From NCBI GenBank assembly GCA_002392325.1, contig DGGS01000161.1, positions 1-30,785 on the forward strand: 30,785 bases of DNA. The letters run 5' to 3'. The position numbers and the translations under genes are program-made. This DNA comes from Bacteroidales bacterium UBA3868 (lineage in GTDB: Bacteria > Bacteroidota > Bacteroidia > Bacteroidales > WCHB1-69). The notes under the pieces are model-generated. The model was not told where the DNA came from, searched no databases, and saw nothing but the letters and a program-made list of their open reading frames with translations. Below, in pieces: positions 15,258 through 23,902 of this stretch; within the stretch, counting starts at the first letter, position 1, and the number at the start of each line of letters is the position of its first letter.

Positions 15258-15850
15258 TTCATTTGTCTGGACTGGCAAATAGAATAGAAGACATCTTCCT
15301 CCTGAAAGGTTTCTAACTTAACAGTTTCCAACAACTTATCGGAAAGAAGAGACGGCAAATCCTGCGTAAGTCCCTGTCCGGTGTATTTCAATACGGCTTC
15401 TTTTCTTGTCCAAAGGCGCATAAACGCCTGATCGGGACAAGGGTTGCTGTGGATTTCCTCAAGCTCCCGTTCATTGCAGCATTTGAGCAACAGGGACTCC
15501 CTGACTTTGCGGTTTTTCGCCTCAATATCGCACCCTACAGGACCTTTTTCATCTATCACACAAAGAATGCCGTTTTGGCAATGACTGAGGTTGAAATGGA
15601 TATGCGGGTACTCTTTCAATACTGGTTTTCCATGCTCCAAATAATCGAAAGAAACCTCTTGAGTGATACCGAAATCTTTCTCCAACCCTTCTTTGAGAAG
15701 CAGGAAAGACTTGGCACAAAGCACTTTACTGGAAAAGGGTGTATAGTTCAACACCTGTTCACGCCGCCATGCGGGAAGCAAGGGCAACATCTCCTGCTCC
15801 AGTTGTTGCGGTGTGATAGTTTCGGGATGTAGAAAAAGATAGGATTGCAT
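15254..15850 (-). CDS. 4'-phosphopantetheinyl transferase (Sfp-like)
   Basis: Enzyme of 198 residues that transfers the phosphopantetheine arm of CoA to acyl or peptidyl carrier proteins. Motifs in order: F-N-L-S-H-C at about 86-91, V-G-C-D-I-E at about 105-110 (Mg-binding D108 and E110) and the signature F-M-R-L-W-T-R-K-E-A-V-L-K at about 142-154 with W146, K149 and E150. The start MQSYLFLHPETI at 15850 is chosen because in-frame upstream sequence to 16030 is read through the divergent lipoprotein gene and shows no family resemblance. A -7 element only six bases before this ATG would give an almost leaderless mRNA. Its stop (TAG, 15254-15256) overlaps that of mrp. Confidence 0.85.
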   Translation of the reverse strand: MQSYLFLHPETITPQQLEQEMLPLLPAWRREQVLNYTPFSSKVLCAKSFLLLKEGLEKDFGITQEVSFDYLEHGKPVLKEYPHIHFNLSHCQNGILCVIDEKGPVGCDIEAKNRKVRESLLLKCCNERELEEIHSNPCPDQAFMRLWTRKEAVLKYTGQGLTQDLPSLLSDKLLETVKLETFQEEDVFYSICQSRQMN

Positions 15851-15856
15851 AATAGG

Positions 15857-15864
15857 CAAAAATA
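15857..15864 (-). promoter_or_regulatory. Possible promoter -7 element (TATTTTTG) of the phosphopantetheinyl transferase gene
   Basis: Minus-strand TATTTTTG matches TAnnTTTG six bases before the ATG. No -33 box was found, and the tiny leader makes this less certain. Confidence 0.45.
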
Positions 15865-15918
15865 TTTGGATATAGCAACCTGCGGAAAGTTTAACGAGGT
15901 GCGAAAAAAAACATTTTG

Positions 15919-15926
15919 TATTTTTG
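15919..15926 (+). promoter_or_regulatory. Promoter -7 element (TATTTTTG) of the lipoprotein-tilS-sufS operon
   Basis: TATTTTTG matches TAnnTTTG and lies 24 bases before the lipoprotein ATG at 15951. It is the only clear element found before the five-gene unit, and it rules out the longer start at 15924. Confidence 0.6.
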
Positions 15927-15950
15927 CCCTTCCAAAAACCATTACCTGAT

Positions 15951-16916
15951 ATGAAAAAAATAGGCTTCATTCTGGCCCTCATCTGCCCCTTTATCCTGTT
16001 CGGATGCAAGCATAAAACACAGGAGAACACAGAGGAGAATAATTACGATTATCCCATCACCATCATCAGCGATACGCTGAAAACGGATGTTTCAGACCAG
16101 ACGGAACTGTTTCCGCTTTCGGAAGATTTCATGGAATCTTTCCTGGAAAAACATGATGATTATCAAGGATATAAGATAACCGCCAAAATTCCATTCCCTG
16201 AAGAATGGGGACTGCAATGCGTGGAGCGTCTGCCGGAAGGAAAAGAATTGTGGCTGTTGCAGTCACAATCGCGCGAGTGGATGTACCTGGTCATCACCTC
16301 CGGATTCGGAACGCAGCGCATTCTGGATCTGATGCCTGTGGCACTGAACCTCGCCAATGAGGCAAACGATGTGCTGGAAACCGAGGAGTGGAGCACCATA
16401 CGAAACTCTGACGGCTCGTTTGCTGTGTTCAAAAACTATGAGTGGGTGCGCTCCGTAAGTCACGCCACTCGCCAGCAGGTGATGGAGAATCCTGAGAAAT
16501 ACCACCACGAAAACCATGTCACCGAAGTCTTTACCATCAACGATATGGGCCGGTTCGAGATGGTGGAAATCAACGACACCTTGCCTAACTACGACGCAGT
16601 TGTGTTTTTCTACAACCGCAATGACAAACCCGAAATGTGGGATGAGTGCGTGGAACGGTTAGAGGCCTTCTGCGAAGAGAACAAAATCCTGTATGAGGAG
16701 GCGTATCAGAATTATAATCAAGTGGTTATACAAAACTACGATTTCAGTTTTTCCACCACGTTGGATATTACCCCATACGTGGGCAACACCTTCTGCGGCA
16801 TGGTGATGATCAAAAGCGGTGAGGAACCGAAAACCATCAACTTCGGCAGTTTTGAGTACATGCAGATGTCCTTGCGACGCTATTTCCACCTTATGGAAAA
16901 CGAAATGAACCTATAG
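15951..16916 (+). CDS. Putative lipoprotein of unknown function
   Basis: Protein of 321 residues. It starts with a lipoprotein signal, MKKIGFILALICPFILFGC, with lipobox LFGC and acylated C19, followed by a charged, Glu/Asn-rich tether (K-H-K-T-Q-E-N-T-E-E-N). The mature part alternates strands and helices, is rich in Trp and Glu, and carries F-G-T-Q-R-I-L-D-L-M-P-V-A-L-N-L-A in the middle. I do not recognise a family. tilS begins two bases after its stop, so it is the first gene of the tilS-sufS operon. A Lys at +2 after the Cys does not decide inner or outer membrane location. A bacteroidal cell-surface or periplasmic role is plausible but unproven. Confidence 0.82.
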   Translation: MKKIGFILALICPFILFGCKHKTQENTEENNYDYPITIISDTLKTDVSDQTELFPLSEDFMESFLEKHDDYQGYKITAKIPFPEEWGLQCVERLPEGKELWLLQSQSREWMYLVITSGFGTQRILDLMPVALNLANEANDVLETEEWSTIRNSDGSFAVFKNYEWVRSVSHATRQQVMENPEKYHHENHVTEVFTINDMGRFEMVEINDTLPNYDAVVFFYNRNDKPEMWDECVERLEAFCEENKILYEEAYQNYNQVVIQNYDFSFSTTLDITPYVGNTFCGMVMIKSGEEPKTINFGSFEYMQMSLRRYFHLMENEMNL

Positions 16917-16918
16917 CG

Positions 16919-18235
16919 ATGCAGAAACGGTTTATCGAACATTTATCCAAACTGGTTGGCGACCCGCACGCGCACAGTTTCATGCTGGCTGTCAGCGGAG
17001 GTGCCGACTCTATGGTTATGGCACATCTGTTTCGGGATGCCGGTCTGAACTTCGCCATGGCGCACTGCAACTTCCACCTCCGCGGCGAAGATTCCAACCG
17101 CGATATGCAACTGGTGGAAAATATGGCAAAAAAATGGGGAAACAACCTGTTTGTCAAAGAGTTCAACACGCTTGAACGGCAAAAAAACTCTGGAAAATCC
17201 ATTGAAATGGTGGCCCGTGACTTGCGCTACCAATGGTTTGAGGAGATCGCAACGAATTATGACTACATTGTCACCGCGCACCAAGCGGATGATGCGGCGG
17301 AAACCCTGCTGCTGAATCTCTGCCGCGGCTGCGCCCTGAAAGGCCTCACGGCTATTCCCGAACAAAACGGACGCATCATCCGGCCTCTACTCAACTTCTC
17401 CGCACAGGAAATCCGCGACTACGCCCGCCAAAACGGAATTCCCTTTGCCATCGACTGCACAAACAGCGATGAAACCATCAAGCGCAATCGCATCCGCGGC
17501 TCTGTGATTCCCATTCTCAAAGAACTCAACCCAAACCTCATCGACACCATCTCCCACAACCGTGAGATTCTCTGCCAACAATTCGACATTTACCAGAACA
17601 GTATTGGGTACTTCAAAACCGTATTGGTTTCGGAAAACAATGGCATGGTGCGAGTTGACCGGTCAAAACTTCAAAAAATTGAGCACCAAAGCGTTATCTT
17701 GTACGAGATTCTGTCGGATTATGGCTTTAGCGAGGACACCGTTTCCGAACTCTGCCGTGATGCGAAACAGTCGGGAACGCAATACCACTCCCCCACCCAC
17801 ACATTGCTGGTTAACCGTGATGAATACCTCATCCGTCAGAATGAAAAAAAATCTTCCAAATATCTGGTCCTGAATTCTTTAGATGAGATGAAAGCATACT
17901 TTTCCATTGAACTGTTATACAACGATGGGAATATCTGCTTTGAAAAAAACAACCAGATTCTCTATTTGGATGAAAAGAATTTAACCTTTCCTGTGATTAT
18001 AAGAAATTGGGAATCAGGTGATTATTTTTATCCGTTGGGTGGTACGGGCAAGCAGAAAATCAGCGACTATTTCACCGACCACAAATTCGACCGTTTTGCC
18101 AAAGAGCATACCATGTTAATGGAAATCAACCATCAAATTGTGTGGATTATTGGGCACCGGTCAGACAATCGTTATAAAATAGACCTCAACAACACGAAAA
18201 ATTATTACAAAATACATTATAATGGAACCTTTTAA
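16919..18235 (+). CDS. tilS: tRNA(Ile)-lysidine synthetase
   Basis: Enzyme of 438 residues that attaches lysine to C34 of the CAU-anticodon isoleucine tRNA so that it reads AUA. The PP-loop SGGADS lies at residues 26-31 (FMLAVSGGADSMVMAHLF). Other N-terminal signatures are H-C-N-F-H-L-R-G-E-D-S at about 51-61 and T-A-H-Q-A-D-D-A-A-E-T-L-L-L-N at about 119-133. The C-terminal TilS domain (about 360-435) contains R-N-W-E-S-G-D-Y-F-Y-P-L-G and K-Q-K-I-S-D-Y-F. Essential in most bacteria. Its last 14 bases overlap the next gene, so the downstream membrane protein is translationally coupled. Confidence 0.95.
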   Translation: MQKRFIEHLSKLVGDPHAHSFMLAVSGGADSMVMAHLFRDAGLNFAMAHCNFHLRGEDSNRDMQLVENMAKKWGNNLFVKEFNTLERQKNSGKSIEMVARDLRYQWFEEIATNYDYIVTAHQADDAAETLLLNLCRGCALKGLTAIPEQNGRIIRPLLNFSAQEIRDYARQNGIPFAIDCTNSDETIKRNRIRGSVIPILKELNPNLIDTISHNREILCQQFDIYQNSIGYFKTVLVSENNGMVRVDRSKLQKIEHQSVILYEILSDYGFSEDTVSELCRDAKQSGTQYHSPTHTLLVNRDEYLIRQNEKKSSKYLVLNSLDEMKAYFSIELLYNDGNICFEKNNQILYLDEKNLTFPVIIRNWESGDYFYPLGGTGKQKISDYFTDHKFDRFAKEHTMLMEINHQIVWIIGHRSDNRYKIDLNNTKNYYKIHYNGTF

Positions 18236-18734
18236 CACAAAACCTGACAAACCGCAAAGAACCTTTCTTCTTTGGTTTTTGGGCATCTGCACCATGCTGA
18301 ACGCCGGGATGAATGTCATATCTTTCTCCATGTATGCCTTCTTCCCGAATTTCATCCAACAATCCATGGAAATGGTGAAAAACATGCCCATGTTCAGCGG
18401 CGAAGAATATCAGGAAACCTTCGAAATATTTCTTTCCATTGCTCCAAAACAATACATTTTGTTGATTATAGCAGAATTAGCGTCCTTTATCGGTGCGCTC
18501 ATCATGCTTTGGAAACTCAGAAGCGTTGGCTTTCACATATACACCATTGGGCAGATACTGGAATTCTGCACATTGAACTTCATCATTGGCGGGAAACTGG
18601 CCATGCCGCTCTCCGCGGTTCTGATGACGGTGCTCATCATTGTGATGTACGCCACACAACTGCGATACATGAAAGACCGTTTTGAAGACAAGGAAACAGA
18701 AAAAAACATAGAACAAACCGAAAATAATGAATAG
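18222..18734 (+). CDS. Small integral membrane protein of unknown function
   Basis: Protein of 170 residues with four predicted TM helices at about 15-41, 77-97, 102-122 and 127-146, and a strongly charged C-terminal tail (K-D-R-F-E-D-K-E-T-E-K). The loop between TM1 and TM2 (about 42-76) contains M-E-M-V-K-N-M-P-M-F and is methionine-rich. I do not recognise a family. Start ATG lies inside tilS (14-base overlap), and its last eight bases overlap sufS, so it is translationally linked to both. Overlap on both sides and a good ORF make it a real gene. Confidence 0.82.
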   Translation: MEPFNTKPDKPQRTFLLWFLGICTMLNAGMNVISFSMYAFFPNFIQQSMEMVKNMPMFSGEEYQETFEIFLSIAPKQYILLIIAELASFIGALIMLWKLRSVGFHIYTIGQILEFCTLNFIIGGKLAMPLSAVLMTVLIIVMYATQLRYMKDRFEDKETEKNIEQTENNE

Positions 18735-19929
18735 AGAAGACTTTCCCATATTAACCCAACAGGTTTACAACAAACCGCTGGTTTACTTTGACAATGCCGC
18801 CACCACGCAGAAACCGTCATATGTAATTGACGCATTATCAGATTATTACAAAACCATCAACAGCAATATACATCGTGGGGTGCACTGTTTGAGCCAGCAA
18901 GCCACGGAGGAGTTTGAGATAGCGCGCAAAGCGGTGCAGAACTTCATCCATGCCGCACACGATTACGAAGTGATCTTCACTCGTGGCGCCACGGAGTCCA
19001 TCAATTTGGTGGCCGCCTCGTTCGGACGCACATATATACAAGCGGGTGACGAGATCATTATATCGGAGATGGAGCACCACTCCAACATCGTGCCTTGGCA
19101 GTTTTTGTGCGAAGACCGCGGCGCCAAACTCAAGGTGCTGCCTTTTGACGAAAAGGGTGAACTCTATTTGGACAAACTGGAAGAACTTATCACACCCAAA
19201 ACGAAAATTATTGCTATCACACATGTTTCCAACACTTTAGGAACCATTAATCCGGTAAAGGAAATCATCCGTATCGCGCATGGGCACGGCATTCCGGTCA
19301 TGTTGGACGGGGCGCAGGCGGTGGCGCACGGCGCTGTGGATGTGCAGGATCTGGATTGTGATTTCTATTGTTTCTCGGGACACAAAATGTATGCGCCCAT
19401 GGGCATTGGCGTCATGTATGGTAAAGAACGGTGGCTCAATGAGATGAAGCCCTATCAGGGCGGTGGAGAGATGATCAGCACGGTGACCTTTGAGAAAACC
19501 ACCTACAACGAATTGCCCTTTAAGTTTGAGGCGGGCACGCCGGCGGTGGGCGATGTGATTGGCCTGCGCAAGGCTATTGAGTACATGCAGCAGACAGGCA
19601 TACAGCGCATTGCCGACTATGAGCAGGAATTGTTGCGTTATGGAACACAGGAATTGCTCAAAATCAAGGATTTGCGCATTATCGGACAGGCAGCGCACAA
19701 AGCGGCGGTCATCTCGTTCCTGGTCGGCAATATCCATCCCTACGACATGGGCGTATTGTTAGACCATCAGGGTGTGGCTGTGCGCACGGGACATCACTGC
19801 ACTCAGCCCATCATGGACCATTTCGGCATTCCAGGCACCGTGCGTGCTTCGTTTGCCCTATACAACACAAAAGAAGAAATCGACACACTGGTGCGCGCTG
19901 TGGACAAGGCCGCACAAATGTTGCAATAA
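18727..19929 (+). CDS. sufS: Cysteine desulfurase, SufS type
   Basis: PLP enzyme of 400 residues (group II, SufS/CsdA). It takes sulfur from cysteine as an enzyme persulfide for Fe-S clusters and thiolated cofactors. Features: the start F-P-I-L-x-Q-x-V-x-x-K-P-L-V-Y-F-D-N-A-A-T-T-Q-K-P at 7-29, PLP-binding H219-K220 in FSGHKMYAPMGIG, and catalytic C358 in RTGHHCTQPIMDHFG. The sequence is a full-length match without gaps. No sufB, sufC, sufD or sufE lies next to it here, unlike the common suf operon; it sits inside the tilS unit instead. ATG at 18727 overlaps the previous gene by eight bases. Confidence 0.95.
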   Translation: MNREDFPILTQQVYNKPLVYFDNAATTQKPSYVIDALSDYYKTINSNIHRGVHCLSQQATEEFEIARKAVQNFIHAAHDYEVIFTRGATESINLVAASFGRTYIQAGDEIIISEMEHHSNIVPWQFLCEDRGAKLKVLPFDEKGELYLDKLEELITPKTKIIAITHVSNTLGTINPVKEIIRIAHGHGIPVMLDGAQAVAHGAVDVQDLDCDFYCFSGHKMYAPMGIGVMYGKERWLNEMKPYQGGGEMISTVTFEKTTYNELPFKFEAGTPAVGDVIGLRKAIEYMQQTGIQRIADYEQELLRYGTQELLKIKDLRIIGQAAHKAAVISFLVGNIHPYDMGVLLDHQGVAVRTGHHCTQPIMDHFGIPGTVRASFALYNTKEEIDTLVRAVDKAAQMLQ

Positions 19930-19940
19930 ACCCAATCACT

Positions 19941-20711
19941 ATGAAATACGCACTCATCACTGGCGGAAGTTCCGGCATCGGACTGGCCTATGCGGACGCT
20001 CTGGCGGCGCGGGGCTACAACACACTCATTGTAAGCAATCGGGACGATCTGAACGCCGAAGCACAGAAAACACTGCAAGCGAAACATCCCAACACAACCG
20101 TTTCCACCCTCATGGCCGACCTGGCTGTGGCAGGCGCCGGCCAACAGTTGTTCGACTACTGCCATGAGCACGATATGGACATTGAAGTGCTGGTCAACAA
20201 TGCCGGCATGTTTTACTTCGGAGCCGTAGTGGAAAAGCCCATGGCATTGACCGACAAAATGTTACAGTTGCATGTAACCACACCCACCGACTTGTGTGTG
20301 CTGTTCGGTAAGGAAATGAAAGACAAGGGACACGGTTATATCCTCAATGCCGGCTCTATTGCCGGGTTTATGAGTTTCCCAACCATTGCCGCCTATGAGA
20401 GTTCCAAATCCTATTTGGTGAAATTCTCACGCGCCCTGGCATTCGAACTGAGCCATTACGGCGTGAAGGTCTGCTGTGTGTGCCCTGGCGCAGTCGATAC
20501 CGACCTGTACAATCTATCTTCCAACCTGCGCAAGTGGCTCTGCCGCATCGGGGTGATGCTCAAACCGCACCAAATTGCCAACCGCGGACTCCGGGCTTTG
20601 TTTCATGGCCGTAAACGGAAAATTCCAGGATGCATCAATTATTTCTTCTTGTTCTGTTGTTTCCTGTTGCCCGGTTTTATAATCAATATGGTCAAAAAGA
20701 AATTTGTTTAA
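19941..20711 (+). CDS. Short-chain dehydrogenase/reductase with a hydrophobic C-terminus
   Basis: NAD(P)-dependent oxidoreductase of 256 residues. The cofactor motif TGGSSGIG is at 7-14, NNAG at 86-89, and the catalytic triad S139, Y152 and K156 is intact (Y-E-S-S-K). A C-terminal hydrophobic stretch (about 232-249, with Cys and Phe) ends in M-V-K-K-K-F-V and could anchor it to the membrane. Several SDRs acting on lipids have this layout. The substrate cannot be told. Last gene of the five-gene unit, 11 bases after sufS, and followed by a terminator. Confidence 0.88.
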   Translation: MKYALITGGSSGIGLAYADALAARGYNTLIVSNRDDLNAEAQKTLQAKHPNTTVSTLMADLAVAGAGQQLFDYCHEHDMDIEVLVNNAGMFYFGAVVEKPMALTDKMLQLHVTTPTDLCVLFGKEMKDKGHGYILNAGSIAGFMSFPTIAAYESSKSYLVKFSRALAFELSHYGVKVCCVCPGAVDTDLYNLSSNLRKWLCRIGVMLKPHQIANRGLRALFHGRKRKIPGCINYFFLFCCFLLPGFIINMVKKKFV

Positions 20712-20724
20712 CACATGGTAATAA

Positions 20725-20752
20725 AAAAGGACGCCGTTTGGCGTCCTTTTTC
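20725..20752. terminator. Terminator between the SDR gene and the C10 protease gene
   Basis: Perfect 12-bp stem, AAAAAGGACGCC at 20725-20736 with its complement at 20741-20752, four-base loop, T-runs on both strands, lying between convergent genes. Confidence 0.9.
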
Positions 20753-20769
20753 TTTCTTTCATATCAAGC

Positions 20770-23031
20770 TTATTTTACAATAAACTTATATGTGGCTTTT
20801 CCGCTATCCTTGCCTTGCAGGTTCAAGAAATAGATACCGCTGGACAGTGTGCTAACGGGCAGTGTGTATTGCTGCATGCCACCATTGTGGTTGAACACTT
20901 CGGTGAGCACCACTTTGCCAGTAAGGTCAACAACTGTAGCGTTAACATCTTGTGCTTCAGCGGTCAGCTTCACGAACAAATTGTCGGTTGCAGGGTTCGG
21001 ATACAGTGCAACATCTTCAAAATTATGATCGTCAATACCCATCACACCAGCGAAGTTCATCTGGAAACCAGTACCTTGGATATCGTTATCGGCAACAAAT
21101 CTAACCACCACATCCTTTGACGGAATATTGATGAAACCGTGAGGCATGTTGTTAATGTCGAAACGGGTAATGAGGGCTTTGTTCTCATCTGCAAAGTCGT
21201 AGAATTCTACATAATCACCAACTTTAAGATCAAATTTTGTGAAAATAACATCATAACCTGTGGCGTATTTCAGATTGCGCAATCTGTATTGGCAAACGGA
21301 AGAAGCGCGGTATGTGTCATCGTTGTTAAGAGCGTTGTTCGGTTTCTCAGTAATGGTTCCACTGTAAACATTGGAGATTTGAATCATATCGCTACAAGTA
21401 TTGATGTTGTAGTTGGTCACTTCAAAATCAAGCACGAAACCATAACCTGTGTTGTCATCACCATTTGAGGTGAAAACGATGAGAACGCTATCAGCATTCA
21501 CCGTCACGGCGCCAGGAAGGTTTTGTCCCGGGAAATCACCATGGGTGCTGCCACTTGTACTGGAATAATCGTTGCAAGCAGCCATTTTATATTCGCCAGA
21601 GTATTCTTGCTTGATTCCGCTAGCCACAGTACCGCCGTTGTAGATGGTCACTTTGTCACCATTTTTAACTTTCAGTTTGGAGAATTTGAATTTGTAGGAA
21701 GTAGCATTGGGTGCTGCGATAACCCACTGACGTTCAGAGTTGGGAGCATATTTCACATTACCTGCGCCATCACTGATGGTACCGCGATCGGCGGTGACTC
21801 TTCTGAAGCTGGTAGCCGGTTTGGCAATCGCATTGGTGTCGTTCGGATAAAGATGATACATCATATCCTCGCTGAACTGATAGTTGAAGTTGCCATAACC
21901 GGAGGAGTTCATGTTCTTAAGACGATAGAAACCATTGTCGGAACCACCCCAACCCCAATTCACATGGAAATAATGGGTGCTGTCAATGGTGGTGTAACCG
22001 TCCACAATCCATGCGTGACCACCTGCACTTTTGCTTGCACCGGAATAGAAAATAGGACGATTAGCATCCAATTCTTCCACTAATTGATTTTCCCATTGTC
22101 TAAGAAGAGTAGCGTTGTTTGTATCGGCCACAACATCTGTGATGTGTTGGAATTGAGCAAGTTGTGAGTAGGAGAAATAGTTCTGCAAAGCTTGCAGTGC
22201 AAATTCGGATTGGGTACCGGAACCATCCCATCCATAACCCATTTGAGTTGCAACGCCATTATGATAAAGCAGGCGGGCCAACGAATAGTTGTAAGATGTA
22301 AGATTGTTCGGAATAGCGTCATAATTATAGGTGGCCGTACCGAAATTAGCGTATTGGGGAGGATATGTGTAAATCAAATTGCCATCGTCATCATATTCTC
22401 TGGGAATATAATACACACTACCGTAGCCGGATTCCGGATAACGATAATAGAACATGATATTGGCCATGGTAAGAGCGACACAACCTACAGGAGCTCTTTT
22501 ATCATCGTTGTAAGAAGCTTGAGGGTTGAACGGACATTCTGAGTTGTAGAACGGAGACTGGTTCCAAGTGGTGGTTACCAGAGGTTCCACGCTGTTATTG
22601 GACTTGGGAGCACGGATCTGGAAATTATCAGACAGATAGCGCTGCCATTCAGCGTTGGCGGATTTGGGAGCTGGGTTGGCCATCGCCTCGGCAATCTGGG
22701 TTTTGTACTTGCCACAAATGTATGCAACTGCCGGATTGTTCGTGAAATTGCTCTCAAGTGAGTAAGCCAACACAGGAGAAACCTGGTCGGTAGCGGAAAT
22801 CATAATGAATCCCTTCTGACCAACTTGAAAACGGTAATAAACCGGCGTGCCATTTTCTGCATATTCCGTATATACAAGTTCAATGGAATAATTCTGGGCT
22901 TCCATTGAACCAATACGTTCGGAAAGGAAGTTCTTGGACACTTTAACAGCATCACTTACCGGCACCACATTGGATGAAAAGCCGAAAGTAATCACTGCCA
23001 ACAATGATACTAAGAGCATAAATTTTTTCAT
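20770..23031 (-). CDS. Secreted C10 (streptopain-like) cysteine protease with T9SS sorting domain
   Basis: Secreted protein of 753 residues. Signal peptide about 1-20, then a Spi/propeptide region (about 24-145, V-P-V-S-D-A-V-K-V-S-K-N-F-L), and the C10 protease domain (about 150-395) with catalytic C184 in APVGCVALTMANIMFYYRYP and H339 in GGHAWIVDGYTT, followed by N358-W-G-W-G-G. Two CUB-like beta-sandwich domains come next, about 408-538 and 545-662. The C-terminal 80 residues (about 672-753) form a type A T9SS sorting domain with Y-P-N-P-A-T-D-N near the start and G-I-Y-F-L-N-L and F-I-V-K at the end. The zymogen-like propeptide and the export signal mark it as a secreted, self-inhibited protease. 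A -7 element lies 81 bases upstream. Confidence 0.93.
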   Translation of the reverse strand: MKKFMLLVSLLAVITFGFSSNVVPVSDAVKVSKNFLSERIGSMEAQNYSIELVYTEYAENGTPVYYRFQVGQKGFIMISATDQVSPVLAYSLESNFTNNPAVAYICGKYKTQIAEAMANPAPKSANAEWQRYLSDNFQIRAPKSNNSVEPLVTTTWNQSPFYNSECPFNPQASYNDDKRAPVGCVALTMANIMFYYRYPESGYGSVYYIPREYDDDGNLIYTYPPQYANFGTATYNYDAIPNNLTSYNYSLARLLYHNGVATQMGYGWDGSGTQSEFALQALQNYFSYSQLAQFQHITDVVADTNNATLLRQWENQLVEELDANRPIFYSGASKSAGGHAWIVDGYTTIDSTHYFHVNWGWGGSDNGFYRLKNMNSSGYGNFNYQFSEDMMYHLYPNDTNAIAKPATSFRRVTADRGTISDGAGNVKYAPNSERQWVIAAPNATSYKFKFSKLKVKNGDKVTIYNGGTVASGIKQEYSGEYKMAACNDYSSTSGSTHGDFPGQNLPGAVTVNADSVLIVFTSNGDDNTGYGFVLDFEVTNYNINTCSDMIQISNVYSGTITEKPNNALNNDDTYRASSVCQYRLRNLKYATGYDVIFTKFDLKVGDYVEFYDFADENKALITRFDINNMPHGFINIPSKDVVVRFVADNDIQGTGFQMNFAGVMGIDDHNFEDVALYPNPATDNLFVKLTAEAQDVNATVVDLTGKVVLTEVFNHNGGMQQYTLPVSTLSSGIYFLNLQGKDSGKATYKFIVK

Positions 23032-23112
23032 AAGCGTTTAATTTTTAATATTTTACTTTAATTACTATCAAATTTAGCAGTATAATTCAATGTACATTAA
23101 CATTCAAGTTGG

Positions 23113-23120
23113 CAAAAGTA
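23113..23120 (-). promoter_or_regulatory. Promoter -7 element (TACTTTTG) of the C10 protease gene
   Basis: Minus-strand TACTTTTG matches TAnnTTTG, 81 bases before the ATG, giving a relatively long A/T-rich leader that contains the palindrome AATGTACATT. Confidence 0.58.
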
Positions 23121-23158
23121 CAAATATTTTTTTATACAATCGCCTTAATTAAATATTT

Positions 23159-23890
23159 TTAATTCTTTTCAAATTTCTGATCGGATTTCTGGGCCACGGA
23201 AAGGCATCCGTACAAACCGGCCGTTTCAGTGCGCAGACGGCGGTTGCCCAACTTGATTTCACGGTAATGATGCGTCCTTGCAAGTTCTATTTCCGCAGGA
23301 CTGAAATCGCCTTCGGGGCCAATCAGCAGAATGACATCCTGGTGCTGGAACACCTCGTTCGCCAACTGGCAGGTGTTCTCATCGTCGCACCAGGCCATGT
23401 ATTTGTCGGCGACTGTGTTTTCCTGCTGGGCAACAAACTCCTTGAAACCAAGCATTTCCATTGGCGGAAGCCAGGAGGTCTGGCACTGTTTGAGCGCGGA
23501 AATGGCAATGCGCTGCATACGGTCCATGTTCACGCGTGTGCGCTCCGAATGGTCGCAGATAATGAAATGGATGGACTCAATGCCGATTTCCACACATTTC
23601 TCCACCAACCACTCAATGCGGTCTATGTTTTTGGTAGGCGCAACGGCCAAATGCAGGCGATAAAAGGGTTTGTCGTTTGCCTCGCGCACCTCCACGAGTT
23701 CCACCATGCAGGCCTTCGGGTTTTCAGCCATGATGACCGCCGTGGCCTCATGTCCCTTGCCATCCGTCAGCAACACCTGGTCGCCCGCGCGATGACGCAA
23801 CGCGCGTACGCAATGCTCCGATTCTTCCCGACTCAATGTGACCACATTCTGTGTCAGGTCTGAATGATAAAAATACTGGTCAAATATCAT
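23159..23890 (-). CDS. rsmE: 16S rRNA (uridine1498-N3)-methyltransferase
   Basis: SPOUT-class methyltransferase of 243 residues. The N-terminal PUA-like domain starts MIFDQYFYHSDL with H-C-V-R-A-L-R-H-R-A-G-D near 26-37, and the C-terminal knotted SAM-binding part has L-L-I-G-P-E-G-D-F-S (about 191-200) and L-G-N-R-R-L-R-T-E-T-A (about 217-227). RsmE methylates U1498 of 16S rRNA at N3. It starts 12 bases after the ABC-F stop on the same strand, so the two form an operon of ribosome-related genes. Confidence 0.94.
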   Translation of the reverse strand: MIFDQYFYHSDLTQNVVTLSREESEHCVRALRHRAGDQVLLTDGKGHEATAVIMAENPKACMVELVEVREANDKPFYRLHLAVAPTKNIDRIEWLVEKCVEIGIESIHFIICDHSERTRVNMDRMQRIAISALKQCQTSWLPPMEMLGFKEFVAQQENTVADKYMAWCDDENTCQLANEVFQHQDVILLIGPEGDFSPAEIELARTHHYREIKLGNRRLRTETAGLYGCLSVAQKSDQKFEKN

Positions 23891-23902
23891 TTTGTGGTTT
23901 GA

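Noticed and set aside
15851..16030. 60-codon N-terminal extension of the phosphopantetheinyl transferase
   Set aside because: It would run across the divergent promoter and the lipoprotein start, and the translation does not resemble the family.
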